A DNA stretch of 64,000 bases from Circinella umbellata (taxonomy: Eukaryota > Mucoromycota > Mucoromycetes > Mucorales > Lichtheimiaceae), in the NCBI GenBank assembly GCA_025093555.1, contig JAIWNF010000051.1:124001-188000 (forward strand), in the 5' to 3' direction. This document shows positions 1 to 13,773 of this stretch, in pieces. The stretch's first letter is position 1. Every line of letters begins with the position of its first letter. The notes under the pieces are model-generated. The model was not told the DNA's origin. It saw only the letters and a list, made by a program, of their open reading frames with translations, and made no database searches. Position numbers and translations under genes: made by a program.

Positions 1-1218
1 CCAGAAGAAGCCCTTCAGACAACAGCCACAATTATACTCCCTCCAAACATATAAGCACGTACTAGTAGCTATTACATCATCCCATACACCATCCTACTAT
101 CTGATATTTTAATTAAACATTCTCTAATGTTTTCCCGCCTACTCCAACCAAACGTTTTCCCATTACGGGATTTTTTTAGCTATGGTATCTCCAATGCTCT
201 CAAGCCCCACTTTATATTCTTCTTATTTCTTCGTACCACAAGGAAACGACTACATGTCTATAGACAATTGTCACTTAGTATTCCATCAATAAATAAACAA
301 AAAAATTTCAACTGTTTATACAGCAGCACGAAAAAAAAAAGCGCAGATACTGATATTATAGTAGCTTAGTAATAGTAATAGTATAATGCTCAAAGGGGTA
401 TTTTTTATTACACTCTTTAATCTTAAATTTACTGGCCACTTGAATATATCGCATTATAGTAACACTTCACATGACTAATTATAACAACATACATCAAATG
501 CTGCTGAGCATCAGTATTTATTTATTTTTACATTATAAATTATTATCGTCATACCTTTAAAATTTCATGAAGTATGTAGTAAAGTGATTAAAATATGTAG
601 AAAGAAAGAGAAAGAGATTTTATTTTGAAAAATTGCTTCTTGGCCTTGAAAAATAAACAATAGAAAGATATAATAAAAGAAAGAGTAGTCATATATGAAA
701 TGCAGATAAGTCTTGTTGATGTATGAATATATATGTATATATAAAAGAAATTGTAGTAAACGTTGCAGTAGCAAAGTTGTCTTTTTTTTTTTAAGAAAAA
801 AGATACAGTCCCGATAATCAATATATAATAATAGAAGAGAATGAACTTGTATATTCCTTTAAAGAAGCGATACGTAATTTGAATATGTATAAAAGAAGAA
901 AAATGAAAAGTAAAAAAAAATAAATGGATCAGGGTCAGAAAAAATAATACGTAATAATGGAGTTGTGAAAAAAGAGGGACAAAGTGAAGGAAATATGTAA
1001 AAGAGAGAATGAAATGGGTGTCATATAAAATACGTAAGAGAAAAAAGAAGAAAACAAAATGATGCGTATATAAACATAGTAGTAGCAATAATGATTATCT
1101 ACTACGTATAAAGGTGACTGTCGCTGTTGTGAGATATAAGTATACTGTATAGATTAAAAGAAAGAGAGAGCGAATATGACGTTTATATTATATAAAGTCT
1201 TGAGTATTGAATTTCTTT
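1..1218. other. Intergenic, left edge; no supported gene
   Basis: AT-rich sequence with A/T homopolymers lies 3' of the minus-strand transcription factor. The first 115 bases are somewhat richer in G+C and open in two frames, so they could be the tail of a gene beginning outside the window, but nothing in them is recognisable. Short open frames here are low in complexity and dominated by Phe, Leu and Tyr, as expected from chance translation of T-rich DNA. Confidence 0.5.
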
Positions 1219-4111
1219 TTAGATGGCAGGGTTTTGGAAATCAATAGCAGAATAAAAATTGTCAGAAATGAGCTCACGAAGATTATTCTCTTTAGTAAGC
1301 TCGAACCCCTTTTGATCCGATAACATCGAGGGTGAGTCATTGTTGGTAACGTGAGGTGAAAAATAAGATGATGTAGGTGTTTCTATAGGTGTTGTAATCA
1401 ATGTTAAAACCGGTGATGGATTAGTAGTTACTGGTTTAGGTGTAACCATAGGGGAAGAAGATGATGATGAAGGTGATTGATATTGTTGATACGAAGCACA
1501 AGATGATGATGATGTTGATGCCGACATGCCGGTAGTAGGATTGGAAAACAAGTTTTGTTCCGTGCTCCAATAATCAGTTTGAAAACTCACTTCAGTAGCA
1601 GCGACTGCAGTTGTCATATCAATACTATTTGTTATCGTAGTGCTATTGCTGTGGTGATTGCTTGTAGATTCTGTCGAAGCAGATGATGTTGTAACAAACA
1701 AATTTACGAGATTATTATAATTGCCCGTCTCAGAGAGCGACGGGATAGTATACTGTTGCTGCTCTGGAGGTAACCAGCGAGAAAAATCAAACGAAGGACG
1801 CTTTACAGCACGTTCAAGTTCATCACCAAGATGAGGTCGTTTTGAACTTGCTGGGGCCAAACCAGCAAAAGGGTATGTTTGATGTAATGATGGTCTTAAT
1901 TGCTGTTGTTCCTGATGCTGTAGTTGAGATGAGTTATGATGGTAATAATGATCAAGTATAACACCACAGCGATTGTTAACAAATTGATGAAGGATACGAT
2001 CCAGATCAACATGAGATACAATTGTACAGTTGGTTTGTTTAACAACATTTATACTACGTGTGAAGTTATTATTCGTGAATGTATTGTCAAATAAACGAGC
2101 ATTTTCGAGGTGAATTGTTGCAGCTAATGAAAGCGACAAACCAAATACATTGTACAAGTATTTAGTTTGATTACATTGTACCATTTGTTCAGCAATATGT
2201 ATAATAGTATTAGCTGCAGTAGTACCATACTGGTCTACGGTATAATTGACTACTTGTTGCTGCTCCTGCTGCTGTTGCTGTTGAAATGGAAAGTGCTGAT
2301 AACCTGTTATTGTTGATGGCGATATGGCAGCTTCTGTTGGTCTGTTAATAATCACTTGCACAGTATAATATAATAGATGAAAAATTCTAGCAATAGGTGA
2401 TGGTGGACTATCATCTGTGGCCTTTCCAAATTCAAGATAAGGGGGTAAGTGTAGCAACCATTCTGTCAATGCAGCCTTTGCATCACGTCCATCACAAGAA
2501 CAAACAACCACCTGAACAAGCTTAACCATTTCCGAAAAAACTGCCACTTGAAGGGCCGATTCAACTGACAATTCTTGCGAGTCAATAGACATTGGTTGTA
2601 AATTTCGAACGTCGATTGCGTAAAGTTGAGAATCTTCAAGTTTTGGTAATTTGACATTCCATGTAGAAGTAATCATGGGTGGTTGCACTCGTTCTCCAGT
2701 ACATACTGAAAGCCATTGATCAATTACATATGATGCCCATAATCCTCGACGACGCATTTCTTGTTTCACAACAGAAAAGTTTGTTGTTGTTTCTTGATTA
2801 AGGTTGCAATCTAATAAAGCGCGGTAAAGTTGTCGACGCAATTGATTACATTGTTGAAAGTCTCCTGTGAGATAAGTATACCAGCACATGATAGCAAGCG
2901 CCTATATATGTAAAATATAATGTGGAGAATATAAGTTCATCATGTGATACACATATATACACATGTATGTATAGTGTATATAAGTACATATAAAACTTAA
3001 GGGGGAGTACACAAACAAATAACAGAAATATATAATTTATTATGATTTACAACTTTACCTGAACAGTAGATAAAGATACATTGATCTCGTGGTCAACAAG
3101 AGAACAGGCCTTTTCAAACCAAAGTTGGGCAGTTCTGTCTTCCGGATTATTATAACGACAACCGAGTGCATAAACAGCGTAACGTAATAATGGATTCATT
3201 GAACGTTTTTGATGAATAAGCTGAAATAAGAAATGTTGTCTTGACAAAATTGGGAAAAAAATGTTAAAATACTCGAAAACATTGTTGGCCCATAACAATG
3301 CAAGCTCGGAAGATATAGTCTCTTCTTCTTGGTCGCTCGTACTAGTGTTTTCTTCATCGCAGCTGTTCAAGTTGCTGTCCACATTTATTTTCTTTCTGTT
3401 ATTATGCGAAGGAGAAAAAGTGTACATATTTTGGTGGCTGCCCTAGAGATATAACCATAATGGAATGGACCTTATCAGTGTTCTGTTTCTTTATAGATAT
3501 ATATCAAACAAATTCGTATTTTTATTAAATAATTAGGAGAATGAAAACGTACAGGGTCACCGTGGTGCTTATTTGTCCATTTTATTTGAGCTGCTTTGGA
3601 AGCTTCCGTTATAAACTTAAGAATGTCATTAGGTTGCTGTGGAAGTAATGTGTTGATTGAAGGAGCATTATTTCCATCATTATAGTTGCTACCATTGTTA
3701 GCTGTGATCGACGGAGACCAAACTTTATAAGTGCGAACGTGCGTGTGTGTGTAATAATGTGGGGAATAAAAATAATAAAAAGTCATCCGATCAGCATATT
3801 ATAATTTCATTATCTTAAATGGTAATAATTTACTCACCTGTCGAGGATGCTAACGGACTATTACTTGATGGCTTTTGTTTTCCTAGGAGTGATTCAATAC
3901 GATGAGCTCGATTGTTAATGACTTCTATATAACCTTTAGGTGGACCACGTTTCTTGGGTGGATCTGAATATTGACACTGAATACCCATCGAATGACATCG
4001 GGAACAAGTAGGCTGAACACCATTACACTTGACTTTCTTTTTACGACATATGATACAAGCTAGAGTGACTTTGACACGTCTTGGTTGTTCAGTGGATGTT
4101 TTTCTTGACAT
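1219..4111 (-). CDS. Zn2Cys6 fungal transcription factor
   Basis: Probable nuclear DNA-binding regulator with four exons on the minus strand: 4111-3838, 3722-3553, 3442-3059 and 2901-1219, giving about 836 residues. The joins keep frame, and all introns are GT-AG. Residues 19-46 hold a complete zinc binuclear cluster (C19, C22, C29, C36, C39, C46, spacing 2-6-6-2-6), followed by the basic linker KKRGPPKGY. The third exon and the start of the fourth resemble the fungal-specific middle homology region, including RRRGLWASYVIDQWLSVC and a following G-E-R-x-Q-P-P-M segment. The C-terminal half is Gln-, Ser- and Thr-rich low complexity, typical of activation regions. The target is unknown. The class is firm; a specific name such as a xylanolytic regulator cannot be supported. 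Confidence 0.88.
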
Positions 4112-4480
4112 TTACCTCTCCTCGTAAAGAAAAATATTTAAACGAAAAAAAAAACAACGAAAAAAGGAAAAGATGTAGAAACACAGAAATAGAAATAAAA
4201 ATAAAAATGGAAGAGAAGAAAAAAGAAGATGAAAAAAAGTAAACTCTCGGATATGGAAAAAAACGTGTAGTTATTATATAAATAAATAGGATCTCGTTTG
4301 CTTGGGCACACTTTGTGTGTTTTGTCCAACTTCAACAATTTATACACGGATTAGAGCGAACGAATAACATAACACGAGACCACCCCCAGGTTGTGGCGAA
4401 TGTCTTTTTTGATTGGTTCTCATTCCGCGGCATGAAGGATAATCATTGCAAGTATAATCACATACTTTTGATATGATGAA

Positions 4481-4519
4481 GCAGCAACAACAACAACAAC
4501 AATAGTAATAATAATAACA
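4481..4519. repeat. CAA/TAA microsatellite
   Basis: An imperfect trinucleotide run of CAA units passes into TAA units, in the region 5' of the minus-strand transcription factor. It is a simple-sequence repeat with no coding support and might lie in the transcribed leader. Confidence 0.8.
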
Positions 4520-6269
4520 AGTTATAACAGTACAAAATATTGTAGTAGAACCAAAAAGGATACACAAACTTTTTTTTATCTTTATGTATGACACTTGATC
4601 ATCACCCTTCTTTTATCTTCAAAAAATTAGATGATTATACCTTTTGTTTTTTTGAAAAAGGGTAATGCATGTATAATTACTTTTCATGTCAAACCTACAT
4701 AAATGATATATATAATAGTGAACTTAACCATCAGAATAAAATAAAATAAAAAGGATAAAAAGTAATGAAATAACATTTTTATCATAAATGATAATAAATT
4801 TATCTCCTACAAAATTTACTTTCGGGATTATTTACTGGTGTTTGCTGACTTATAAAACCTAGAGGGAAAACATAATAGGGGAAGAAACCCCACACGTATC
4901 CTATACTAAAAATGCTACAATCCTTCTTTTTCATCCCCCCTCCCAGCTTCAATTTCATTATTGCGAAAAAAAATAAGTATAGTTTTTTTAAACGAAAACA
5001 CCCACGCTCTACTCCCCCCTCCTTTATCTTCAACTCAGTTTAAGGATGTGTGAGTGAATTGGGAGAGGGGGGAGAGTGCACAAGAGAAAATAATCCTATT
5101 TTTTAAGGGAGAATTTAGGAGTTTTCAGAGAGCGAAATTATTACTCAATGTCACCGTGTAGATAATAAAAAAATATCAAAGGCTATTCCCATTATATTGG
5201 TTCATTTAATATATAAAAAAAAATTATTATGATAAATGCACAATATGACATAACAACAAACACATGATAAATGAATTTTAGACAAGAGATTATGTATATA
5301 TGTGGTGATCATACATAAGAAACATTAAATGTGAGGAAGATCTTGTTAAGGACAACAACAGAGTATACAGGTCTTGTCATTTATTTTTGTCCAGCCCAAC
5401 AGAAAAGGTTAAACATAATAGGAATTACGATTCCACCTGTTATGTTCATCCAGTAATAATGACAATAAATACCAAGTGCTTATACATTATTTGTCTATAC
5501 GTATGCAACAATAAAATAACAAAGAAAACCCTTCTCTCCTGTTTCTCTCCCATCTTTCTATGAACCTGCTCGCCTTTACTTTTTCATCTATTATCCCCTT
5601 ACATGATGGTCAATAAACATGCATCTGATAACACTCGATGCTATTTATGTTGTTATTTTGGAATGTAACTAGCCAATCAGATCAGAAATGCGAGGTGTCA
5701 TAGCAACACATACCCATAAACCACCAGACCAAGGAAGAACCTATCGCCTTAAAAAGTTCTGAGTCAAAGAAGAAAAAAAGGCGAGTGAATTTGGGTATTT
5801 AGTTCGCACATATCACAATATTCTACACCCCCGTATTCTTTTCTACTCTGTTCTCCAACAAAAAAAAACAGTTCCCTTTAAAAAAAAAGTAATTATGGAT
5901 TGTTATCAATTTTTTCATAAAGGAGTCGGGCGTTTTCAAAAACAAAAGTGAGGGGCGGTCAGGAATCATTATGTCAAAAGCACCAATCATAAATAAAATA
6001 ATAACTTCTTTATAAGAAGGAAGAAAGTTACAATAATTGCAATTTCAGAAGTATTGTAAATTTACGGTTCGATCTCCACTGTCTTCGTTTGTTCCCGCGT
6101 TAACTCTTTCTTCTCTCCCCTTCTCTTTTATTTACAATTTTTTTCCAAGTGTGTAACTAATATTTTGTATGTCAATTTATGGAAAAGACTCAGAGAATTT
6201 TGAATTCTCGACCCTGAAAATACGGACCTTTTTTTTTTGGTTAAATCAATGCTTTTGTTAGTCTTTATA

Positions 6270-6310
6270 TTATTATCATTATCATTATTATCATTATTAT
6301 CATTAACATT
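6270..6310. repeat. ATT/ATC microsatellite
   Basis: A short interrupted run of TTATCA and TTA units within the gene-poor stretch. No functional sign is visible. Confidence 0.7.
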
Positions 6311-9300
6311 ACTATAATTATTTACTTTTCATTTATAGCAAACCCCTGATTAGTTGATGATGATACAATAAAGGATATGCATTTATCTTTTTTTTAAGTG
6401 GAGAAAAATAGTTTTTTTTTATCATGCAAAAGGGAGATAATTATCTTGTTAGATTAATAAACAAGATGTGCTGTTTTTAGAAATCCAATCTTGTATAACC
6501 ATACATACCTTAAAGCTCTCAAAATTATAGATTTATGTTGTTTTTGTACTATCATAACATGAAATAATATTATGGCGGGCGTCAACAAACCAGCACAGTA
6601 ACGCACTAATTTTTATTGATGTATTTCAAATTTCTCTGTTAATAACCGAAATAATTAGTAATATAACGTAGACAAAAAAAGGACTATAATGTACAAAAGT
6701 TTCCAGCTAATTTTACCATCCTTTTGCGCACGGACAGTTTTTTGGTAAGGTTATTTTTATGGGGTAAATGTTCCCTGTGTCTTTGTGTTACCCGATAGTT
6801 ACGGATTAAAATACAGGTTTTTTATTTCATCATATAGTAAAAAACCAAGTTCCCATGTTTTTTGTTTTTTTTTTACTTTGTACGTACAAAAGTGTTTTTT
6901 TTTATTTCTTTGGGGAATTAGTCATTATTGGAACTTGAGAATAATTCAATTGATGGGCCCTCTATGATAATACCAATGATTCTATTTTATTTTTTAATTT
7001 CTCTTTCCATTGATACTACTTAATATAAAGTAACTCGTTCCCTGTATCTTCAAAATTCCAAGCAAGATGATAGCTACTACTTATAATAAAAGGGGATGTT
7101 TTCAGCCCTGCTGTCTTTTGAATACAATATCATTATATGGTGATGGGTGCTCCATCTGCTCCTATTCTTTTCGATCAGAGGAATAAAAGAGCTTAGATCA
7201 TGATCTTAATATAATAATGAGCTCTGCTCTCATTTGTTTTCGTAATCAGCTTTTGTTATACATGTAGTAATATACGTAATATGTAGTATAAAAGACAGTA
7301 TATATGGTAGCAACAAATAACATTAGTATAAAATATCACCAGACCAACAACACATTTAGTCCCAATTTATTATTAGCGTGCTACAGGTTTTTAGCAGCAT
7401 GATTTACTAATACACCTCCTTATGATTTTCTCTGTCCGTATTAGGTCTAATTTGATTTCAACATGATTTTAAACTTGTAAATCTAACGTTTTTTTATTTT
7501 ATTTTAGATTTGAAATATGGGAGCCATTCACAAATAAATATACGTATATGTAACTTTTTCGTGGCCTTTGATACCTTTGATAAACGATAACCTGAACTTA
7601 CATTTGATAAATTTCTCTCTCTCTCTGTGCAAGTATGAGTGTTTTAAATAAAAAGACAAAATAAATAATAAATAAAGTTGTACCCTGTTTTATTGTGCAC
7701 GTAAATAGAAAAAAAGTAAACTTGATCGATAAAATGGAAAAGAAAAAATACAGTACGTATTTCCTTTTTCTATTCCTTTATTTATTCTTCTAACGCGATG
7801 ATTTGCGCGAGAGATTTTTCAAAAAATGTTTGTAATAAATAGGGCTGCGGCAATTTTTTGTGGTCGTACTGTGTTACAAGGATAGGGAGGACAAGAGGAA
7901 AAATAGCGGTAATACTAGTTTTTTTGCGCCAAGTTATCCATAAGTTGTTCGGAGAACAAATTTGGGCTAGTGATTTTGCGATACTATGTAGCTTTGCGTC
8001 AAAAGTACTTATCTGGTTGACAGAAGTTTGGCCGAGGGTGAAGCTAAGTAAGTATGGCAGTGAATTATTGGTCATAAAGTTTAGTATGTCCAGTGCTGGA
8101 AATTGAATTTGGCGACACAAATTAAAAACGAATGATCTAAATGAAACTGGGCTATGTACCAATCTATTCATCTTTAGAAATGATATGCGCATACGTATGG
8201 GTACAAATTTGAGCCAACAGAAAGCTTAATCCCTTTATATATATCTGTGTGTGCAACAATCTAGTAACCGTGCACATTTAATGGTTCAAATTTAGGAGTG
8301 TATTATATAAACGTCTATTGTTTAATGTACTTGACTGCGTTTGGTATATAATGATATACAGTCATCATTTTTTTGTAATAAAGGAAAGAAGAAGAAAACT
8401 ACGTTTTTGAAAGAAACGTTTTTTCATGAAATGTATCAATGAAGGGGGTGTCATTAGACCCAAGGTATAGAAACGGTAAGTATTATTAGATGGAACGTTC
8501 ATCAATTTCATAGTTAGTTCGGAACCTATTAAGTTTACAAAAGAACATCAAAGTTATGTAGTAGGCAGTTGTGTAAAATATGAATGAATTATTTTTTTTA
8601 TTGAGCTACACAGCTGCAAAAATCGGGTTGCTAACAACTTTGATATATATTATTGGATTTCATATTCTATACGTGCAGAGAACTATAGCTTAAGATTTTT
8701 TTTCCCACGGACAACTTATTTACTCTATTTTATATTGTACATATCTGATTCAAGATACATTTCCAAAGATAACAATTAGTTCCGAAAATGTTTTTTACTG
8801 AGATGTCTCAGCCATCACATTTGTCATAAACAAAAACAAATACATAAATTAATATTACAATCATGAGATTTTTTTTGAATACCTTACACAATATTACAAA
8901 CAAAACAATTCGCTTTCCATAAAAAAACCAAGATGCAAAATTCTTTTTCACTGTCGGATAAATATAAAAATGATATTTGTGAGTCTAATACACATGGATA
9001 ATATCATTTTTTTTATTTGGTTCATGAGATATTATTGTATGATAACTTATTTTCATCAGACTAATTATTCCACAGCTACACTACCTCAAAATTTCGTTAA
9101 TTTAATTGGCTTTTCAGGGACTTGAAGGAAGAAACAATGAACAAAATTGAGAGAACGACAATAATCATACTACGCCATGCGTTTAAAGTTTTTTCTTTTG
9201 TTTTGTTTTTGAACAATAAATGGCCTTACGGTATTCTAGCTGGAAAGAGATTACCTAGTTGTATATGAACGCCATGGTAGCGTTCTGTCAGATTTTTTTT

Positions 9301-10701
9301 CCAGTTTAATAAGATAACAGGAAAGAAAAATGTTATGATTTATAGTTTTTTAACTAATTCTTTATAGTTATTATGTACTGTAACTTTGGATATATACCAT
9401 ATGTACATCACATACATTTATTATCAATATGTAAATTTAAAGCATTATTAATTATAGTACGTACGTAAATATAATATCGTGTTCTTTAGCACTTGGGCAA
9501 TGTGAATATTACTTGGGTCTGAAAAGCCAGTAATAATTCATAATACTCCTGTTGTTATAAATTCCATCGCTTTAAATAAAATCAAGAAAAGGTTTTCTGT
9601 ACATTAACTTTTACATGGATAGCGGTAGCTCTACTATATTATATAGCAGAACTGGTTTTTAATAACGTTTAAAAAAGTTTATACAACCTAAAAAAGCAAA
9701 AAGACAGTTAATTTGTCACACACTCGTCTGAGACCTTGGTGACTGGGATCCATCAGCAATATGCAACACAAAATCTCGCGATCGTATCAATTTACTACAT
9801 TCAGCTTCTTAAATAAGTTTATGTAGCTGTTTCAATATATCACATAGTAACTTGACTCATCATGTTACTAGCCTTGTTCATTTTAAAGGATAACATTTTA
9901 TACCACGTTGAGTTGGTTATTGTTTAAAACTGGTCATGAAAATAAAGGAAGAGAGACAAATATATTCAAAAAGTATATATAATTAATAGCAAAAAAGATT
10001 CATCATCAACATCGCCATTAAAGGTCCCAGTTGAAGGCTTAATTTTATTCCTCCAACTTTTAATCCGATAAAGCAAGCGTATTACAGGACCTTTTTTTAT
10101 AAAAAAAAAGAAAATAGTTCATATCGACTGAGAGGTTATCATACAAAGAAGAAATCATTCTAAATTTATCCTTTATAATATATGTATTACGTATTCATTC
10201 AACATTGAAATTAAAAAGGAAAAAAGGGCCTCATCGATCATAATCGAACAAGTCTCAGATAAATTTATGCAAGATCATCAACTACGTAATACGAACATAT
10301 ACATAGGTGCAGGTCAATCTAGTCTTCCATAATAAATATAAATTTTAAACTAATACGAACATATAAATATAGATATAGAAAGTATTGGTGTTAAATAAAA
10401 CAAGTGTCAAATAATATGAATACTGCATATATATCTAAATAATAAATAGATATAATAATAATGATATAATATAACAATTTACTTATATAAAATAGCAATG
10501 AGCTTAATATTTTAATTTTGAAAGGGGAACTTGTCAAAATATACAAATTATTATTCAGACATCCAAGCACGCAATTCTCTTCTGTTTTTTGATATGCAGC
10601 TGCATAGAAGTCCGATGATAGATGTTTTTACTATTCTCTTTTACTTGTATCATTATTTATCATTCATACCTTGAATTTATTTTTATTAAGTAGTGAATAA
10701 A

Positions 10702-12236
10702 ATGGCACCTACAAATGCTTATAATGAAGATGTTGTAGACGTTAGTTGGGCATGGCGTATTATATCAAGCATTATCGGTTGGGTAAATGTCATTGTTTCT
10801 TGTCATAATCTTGAAAGAATAAAACAAATAAAAAGACTAGTAATATTAACAACTGATTTCGTAATTGTGTTTTTTCTAGATATACTTTTTAGCTTGGTCT
10901 ATAAGTTTTTATCCACAAGCCATATTAAATTGGAGACGTAAAAGGTAAAGAAAAAAGTTTATCAGTTTATATAGTAAAATAAAAGTAAGAAATATATAAT
11001 AGATAATAATATAATGAAATATAAGTGTACAAGGCTTATCGATAGATTTCCTTTACTATAATGTTCTTGGATTTACCTGTTATTCGGTATGATTTGTCTA
11101 GAGCTACAGATATATTATTAATCAACTTTTTTTTAGGTAACAAAAAGCCTAACTAATAAGCTTTTTTTTTAGATTTTTAATGTTGCATTTTTTGCAAGCA
11201 AAGAAATTCAAGAAGAATGTAATTAGTAGTAGTATTAGTCATGATAGTCATGGTATCTTTTTTATTTTATCTTATTTATTCTGATATATTAATGTGATAA
11301 ATTTCTTTTTCAATTAGATAAGCAACGAAACAATGGCAGTGAAAATCTTGTTCGTATTAATGATGTCGTATTTGCTCTTCATGCAGTAATCATATCTTCA
11401 TTTACATTATCTCAAACGTTTTATTATAAAGTAAGTGGATGCTTTTTCTGATCAATAGGAATAAGACATCATTAAATAGAAGATCATGTGTTTTAAAAGT
11501 AAATGCTGCTATATATGTATATATAATTATTAATATTAGAGAAGCCCAAATCAAAGATCATCACTCCCAGCTCGTGGATTAATATGGTTATCAATTTTGG
11601 GCGCATTTCTTGTGGTGTTGGCAGTTAAATCTGGACGTGCACATTGGATCGATTTGATGTATTATTTAAGTTATATCAAATTGGGTGTTACAATTGTTAA
11701 ATATTTACCACAAGTTTGGATCAATTTTAAGCGAAAGTCAACTGTAGGATGGAGTATTTATAATATTCTTTTGGATTTCACTGGAGGTGTTCTTTCTGTT
11801 GCTCAATTATTATTAGATGCCTATCTAAGTGGCGATTGGAGTGGTGTATCAGGGGTAACGTATTTTATACATATGTTTATTCGGCTGTATTTTATTTGAT
11901 AACAAAAACAAATAAACTAATGTATACTTTTAATTCTGTCAATTCATAATCAGGATCCTGTAAAGTTGTAAGTTGGATTAAAGAGGAATAAATTACTGAA
12001 ATATAACGTTTTGATGGTAAAAACAAAAGAAGAGAGTTGAAAATGCTAATAACTTGTATAAAATTTATTATTATAGTGGATTGGGCTTTGTGTCTATTTT
12101 CTTTGATTTATTCTTCATGACACAACACTATATTCTCTACCGAGATCGTACGGATTATTATCTTAGTACTGTAGACGAAGAACGAAGAAGGTTAATAGCT
12201 GAAGGACGAGTTCCTCGTGATGATGACGATATGTAG
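10702..12236 (+). CDS. Cystinosin-like PQ-loop lysosomal/vacuolar transporter
   Basis: Predicted proton-coupled cystine exporter of the vacuole/lysosome membrane (cystinosin/Ers1 family). Eight exons: 10702-10782, 10880-10944, 11026-11086, 11173-11218, 11318-11430, 11540-11854, 11954-11967 and 12077-12236, giving 284 residues. Two PQ-loops are visible: SFYPQ with P39-Q40, followed by NWRRKS, and KYLPQ with P179-Q180, followed by FKRKSTVGWS. The LDFTGG motif contains D201, the conserved acidic position of the family. GDPVKFGLG after the 14-base seventh exon is also family-typical. It is close in length to yeast Ers1 but lacks the long glycosylated luminal N-terminus of animal cystinosin. The C-terminus is acidic (DDDDM). 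The start is the ATG before APTNAYN. Intron 3 contains an internal AG|GT junction (see findings). Confidence 0.92.
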
Positions 12237-12717
12237 TTATTCATATTTATATATATATATATAAATAATTGTCTGATATGTAGTTTACTTTTTTTTTTCT
12301 GTGTAAAAACATTTATATTACAATATATAGTATTGAACCTTTTAGTGATTCGGTTTATAAATATGTCAAGAAATTATCTCATGATTTACAAGAGAAAATG
12401 GGATTGAAGCAAAACAATTACAATTATCATCGTGCTGCTACTACAGACATTAATCATTAAACAAAAATTATTGGTTCCCAAATAGTTATTATCGATGCTG
12501 ATGATACCATATATTTATTACCCTGCCTATTAAAAGTACTTAACAAATATTACCATGGCAACCACCCTTTGTGAACGGAGTTTTTTTTTGACAACTTTTT
12601 TGTTTTGGGACCACAAACAGTCCCGGTTTTTGAAAAAAGAGGGGGAGTGACAAAAATTCAGTTAGTTCATATATACTTTTTCTTTGTTTTTTAACAACAA
12701 AACAATAACAAAAAAAA
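12237..12717. other. Intergenic between cystinosin-like gene and mitochondrial S4
   Basis: About 480 bases holding the 3' flank of the transporter gene and the promoter of the ribosomal gene. A TATA-rich run follows the stop codon, and an A-rich leader directly precedes the next ATG. No gene is seen. Confidence 0.6.
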
Positions 12718-13535
12718 ATGAGGAAACCCATTTATTCATTAACGCGACAATTGGCACGTATGTCATGGAATAAATATAACTTGTACAACATTGCCAATAA
12801 ACGATTGCAAGATACAACTAAATTGACACTTTATCAACAAAAATGGATCGGCAAACGAGAAACACGAGCTTACCATGGTGATGAAATAACTGAACGTCAA
12901 TTTAAAGCTAAATTTTTCAACCCAAAATTACCAACTGTTAATAACGGTTCTTCTCAACAAGCTCACCCACCTGTTCCTGTACTCACTTTTGCTGAATTGG
13001 AGCGACGACTTGATTTCATTGTTTTCCGCTCCAACTTTTGTCCCTCTATTTATGCTGCTCGTCAATTGTGTGTTCACGGTAAAGTTAAAGTCAACGGTAA
13101 AAAGGTAAAGCATAAATATATACATATAACATGGTTTTTAATGAATTTAGAGGGATATAAATATGCGTATATTTATATAGTAATGAGAATGAGTTATTAA
13201 CAATACTAATAATCATATTAATAATAAATGATATGAAATATATATTATAGTTGGCATTCCCTTCCCATAAGGTCAAAGATGGTGATGTTATCTCTGTAGA
13301 TCCAAATGCTATTCAAATGCTCAAGGGTGAAAAGGGTGAAGAACTCGACTTTGAACCTAAACCATTCTCACAGCCTTTCTTGTTTGTCCCTGAATATCTT
13401 GAAGTCAACTATAATACATGTCAAACCGTATTTTTACGATCTCCTATTTCAAGACCTGGTCGTTCCGAAATCCCATCACCTTTCCCACCTGAGTTCCATT
13501 CACTTGCTTATGAATACTATGCTCGTAGCAAGTAA
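12718..13535 (+). CDS. NAM9: Mitochondrial small-subunit ribosomal protein S4 (Nam9/uS4m)
   Basis: Structural protein of the mitochondrial small ribosomal subunit that binds the 15S-type rRNA early in assembly. Exons 12718-13104 and 13251-13535 give 223 residues, joined in phase 0 by a 146-base GT-AG intron. The S4 RNA-binding fold is clear from about residue 95: [12 protein letters not shown], then [17 protein letters not shown], continuing across the intron into [14 protein letters not shown]. The N-terminus is basic with few acidic residues ([17 protein letters not shown]), consistent with mitochondrial import. The C-terminal [18 protein letters not shown] segment is characteristic of fungal Nam9. 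It converges with the Efg1-like gene, the two stops lying about 240 bases apart. Confidence 0.93.
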
Positions 13536-13773
13536 AAAATAAATATAAAGATATGAAAAAAGTAGTACATAATTCCATTATATATCTATATTAGAACAAA
13601 TCCTTTTTTTTTTTTTTGCTCCTGTCATCTTTTCTCCATCTTTCATCCTATTTTTCTTTCAAAACATATAGAATAAAAAAAAAGTTTTGTTTCATGTATA
13701 AATGTATAAATGCTAAAAACTCATTTTTATTATGATTATGATTACTATTATTATTGTTATTATTATAACTTTT

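Larger units (their letters stand above)
4112..10701. other. Gene-poor stretch of about 6.6 kb
   Basis: I find no supported gene. The 5' leader and promoter of the minus-strand transcription factor should lie in the first several hundred bases. Open frames are short and biased to Phe, Leu, Tyr and Lys. The longest interior one, 8192-7782 on the minus strand (136 codons), has fairly normal composition but no recognisable domain and no convincing splice partners. Short simple repeats occur at 4481-4519 and about 6270-6310. The right end holds the promoter of the cystinosin-like gene. Confidence 0.55.

Noticed and set aside
1..115. Possible 3' end of a coding gene at the window edge
   Set aside because: Two frames are open and neither encodes anything recognisable; too short to support.
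588..1088. 166-codon minus-strand frame
   Set aside because: Almost only Phe, Leu, Tyr, His and Ile from T-rich DNA; no domain and no codon-like composition.
6060..6085. tRNA B-box-like GGTTCGATCTCC
   Set aside because: No matching T-stem, A box or acceptor stem around it.
7782..8192. 136-codon minus-strand frame in the gene desert
   Set aside because: Composition is better than its surroundings, but there is no domain, no splice partners and the opposite strand is open too; a transposon remnant is possible but unsupported.
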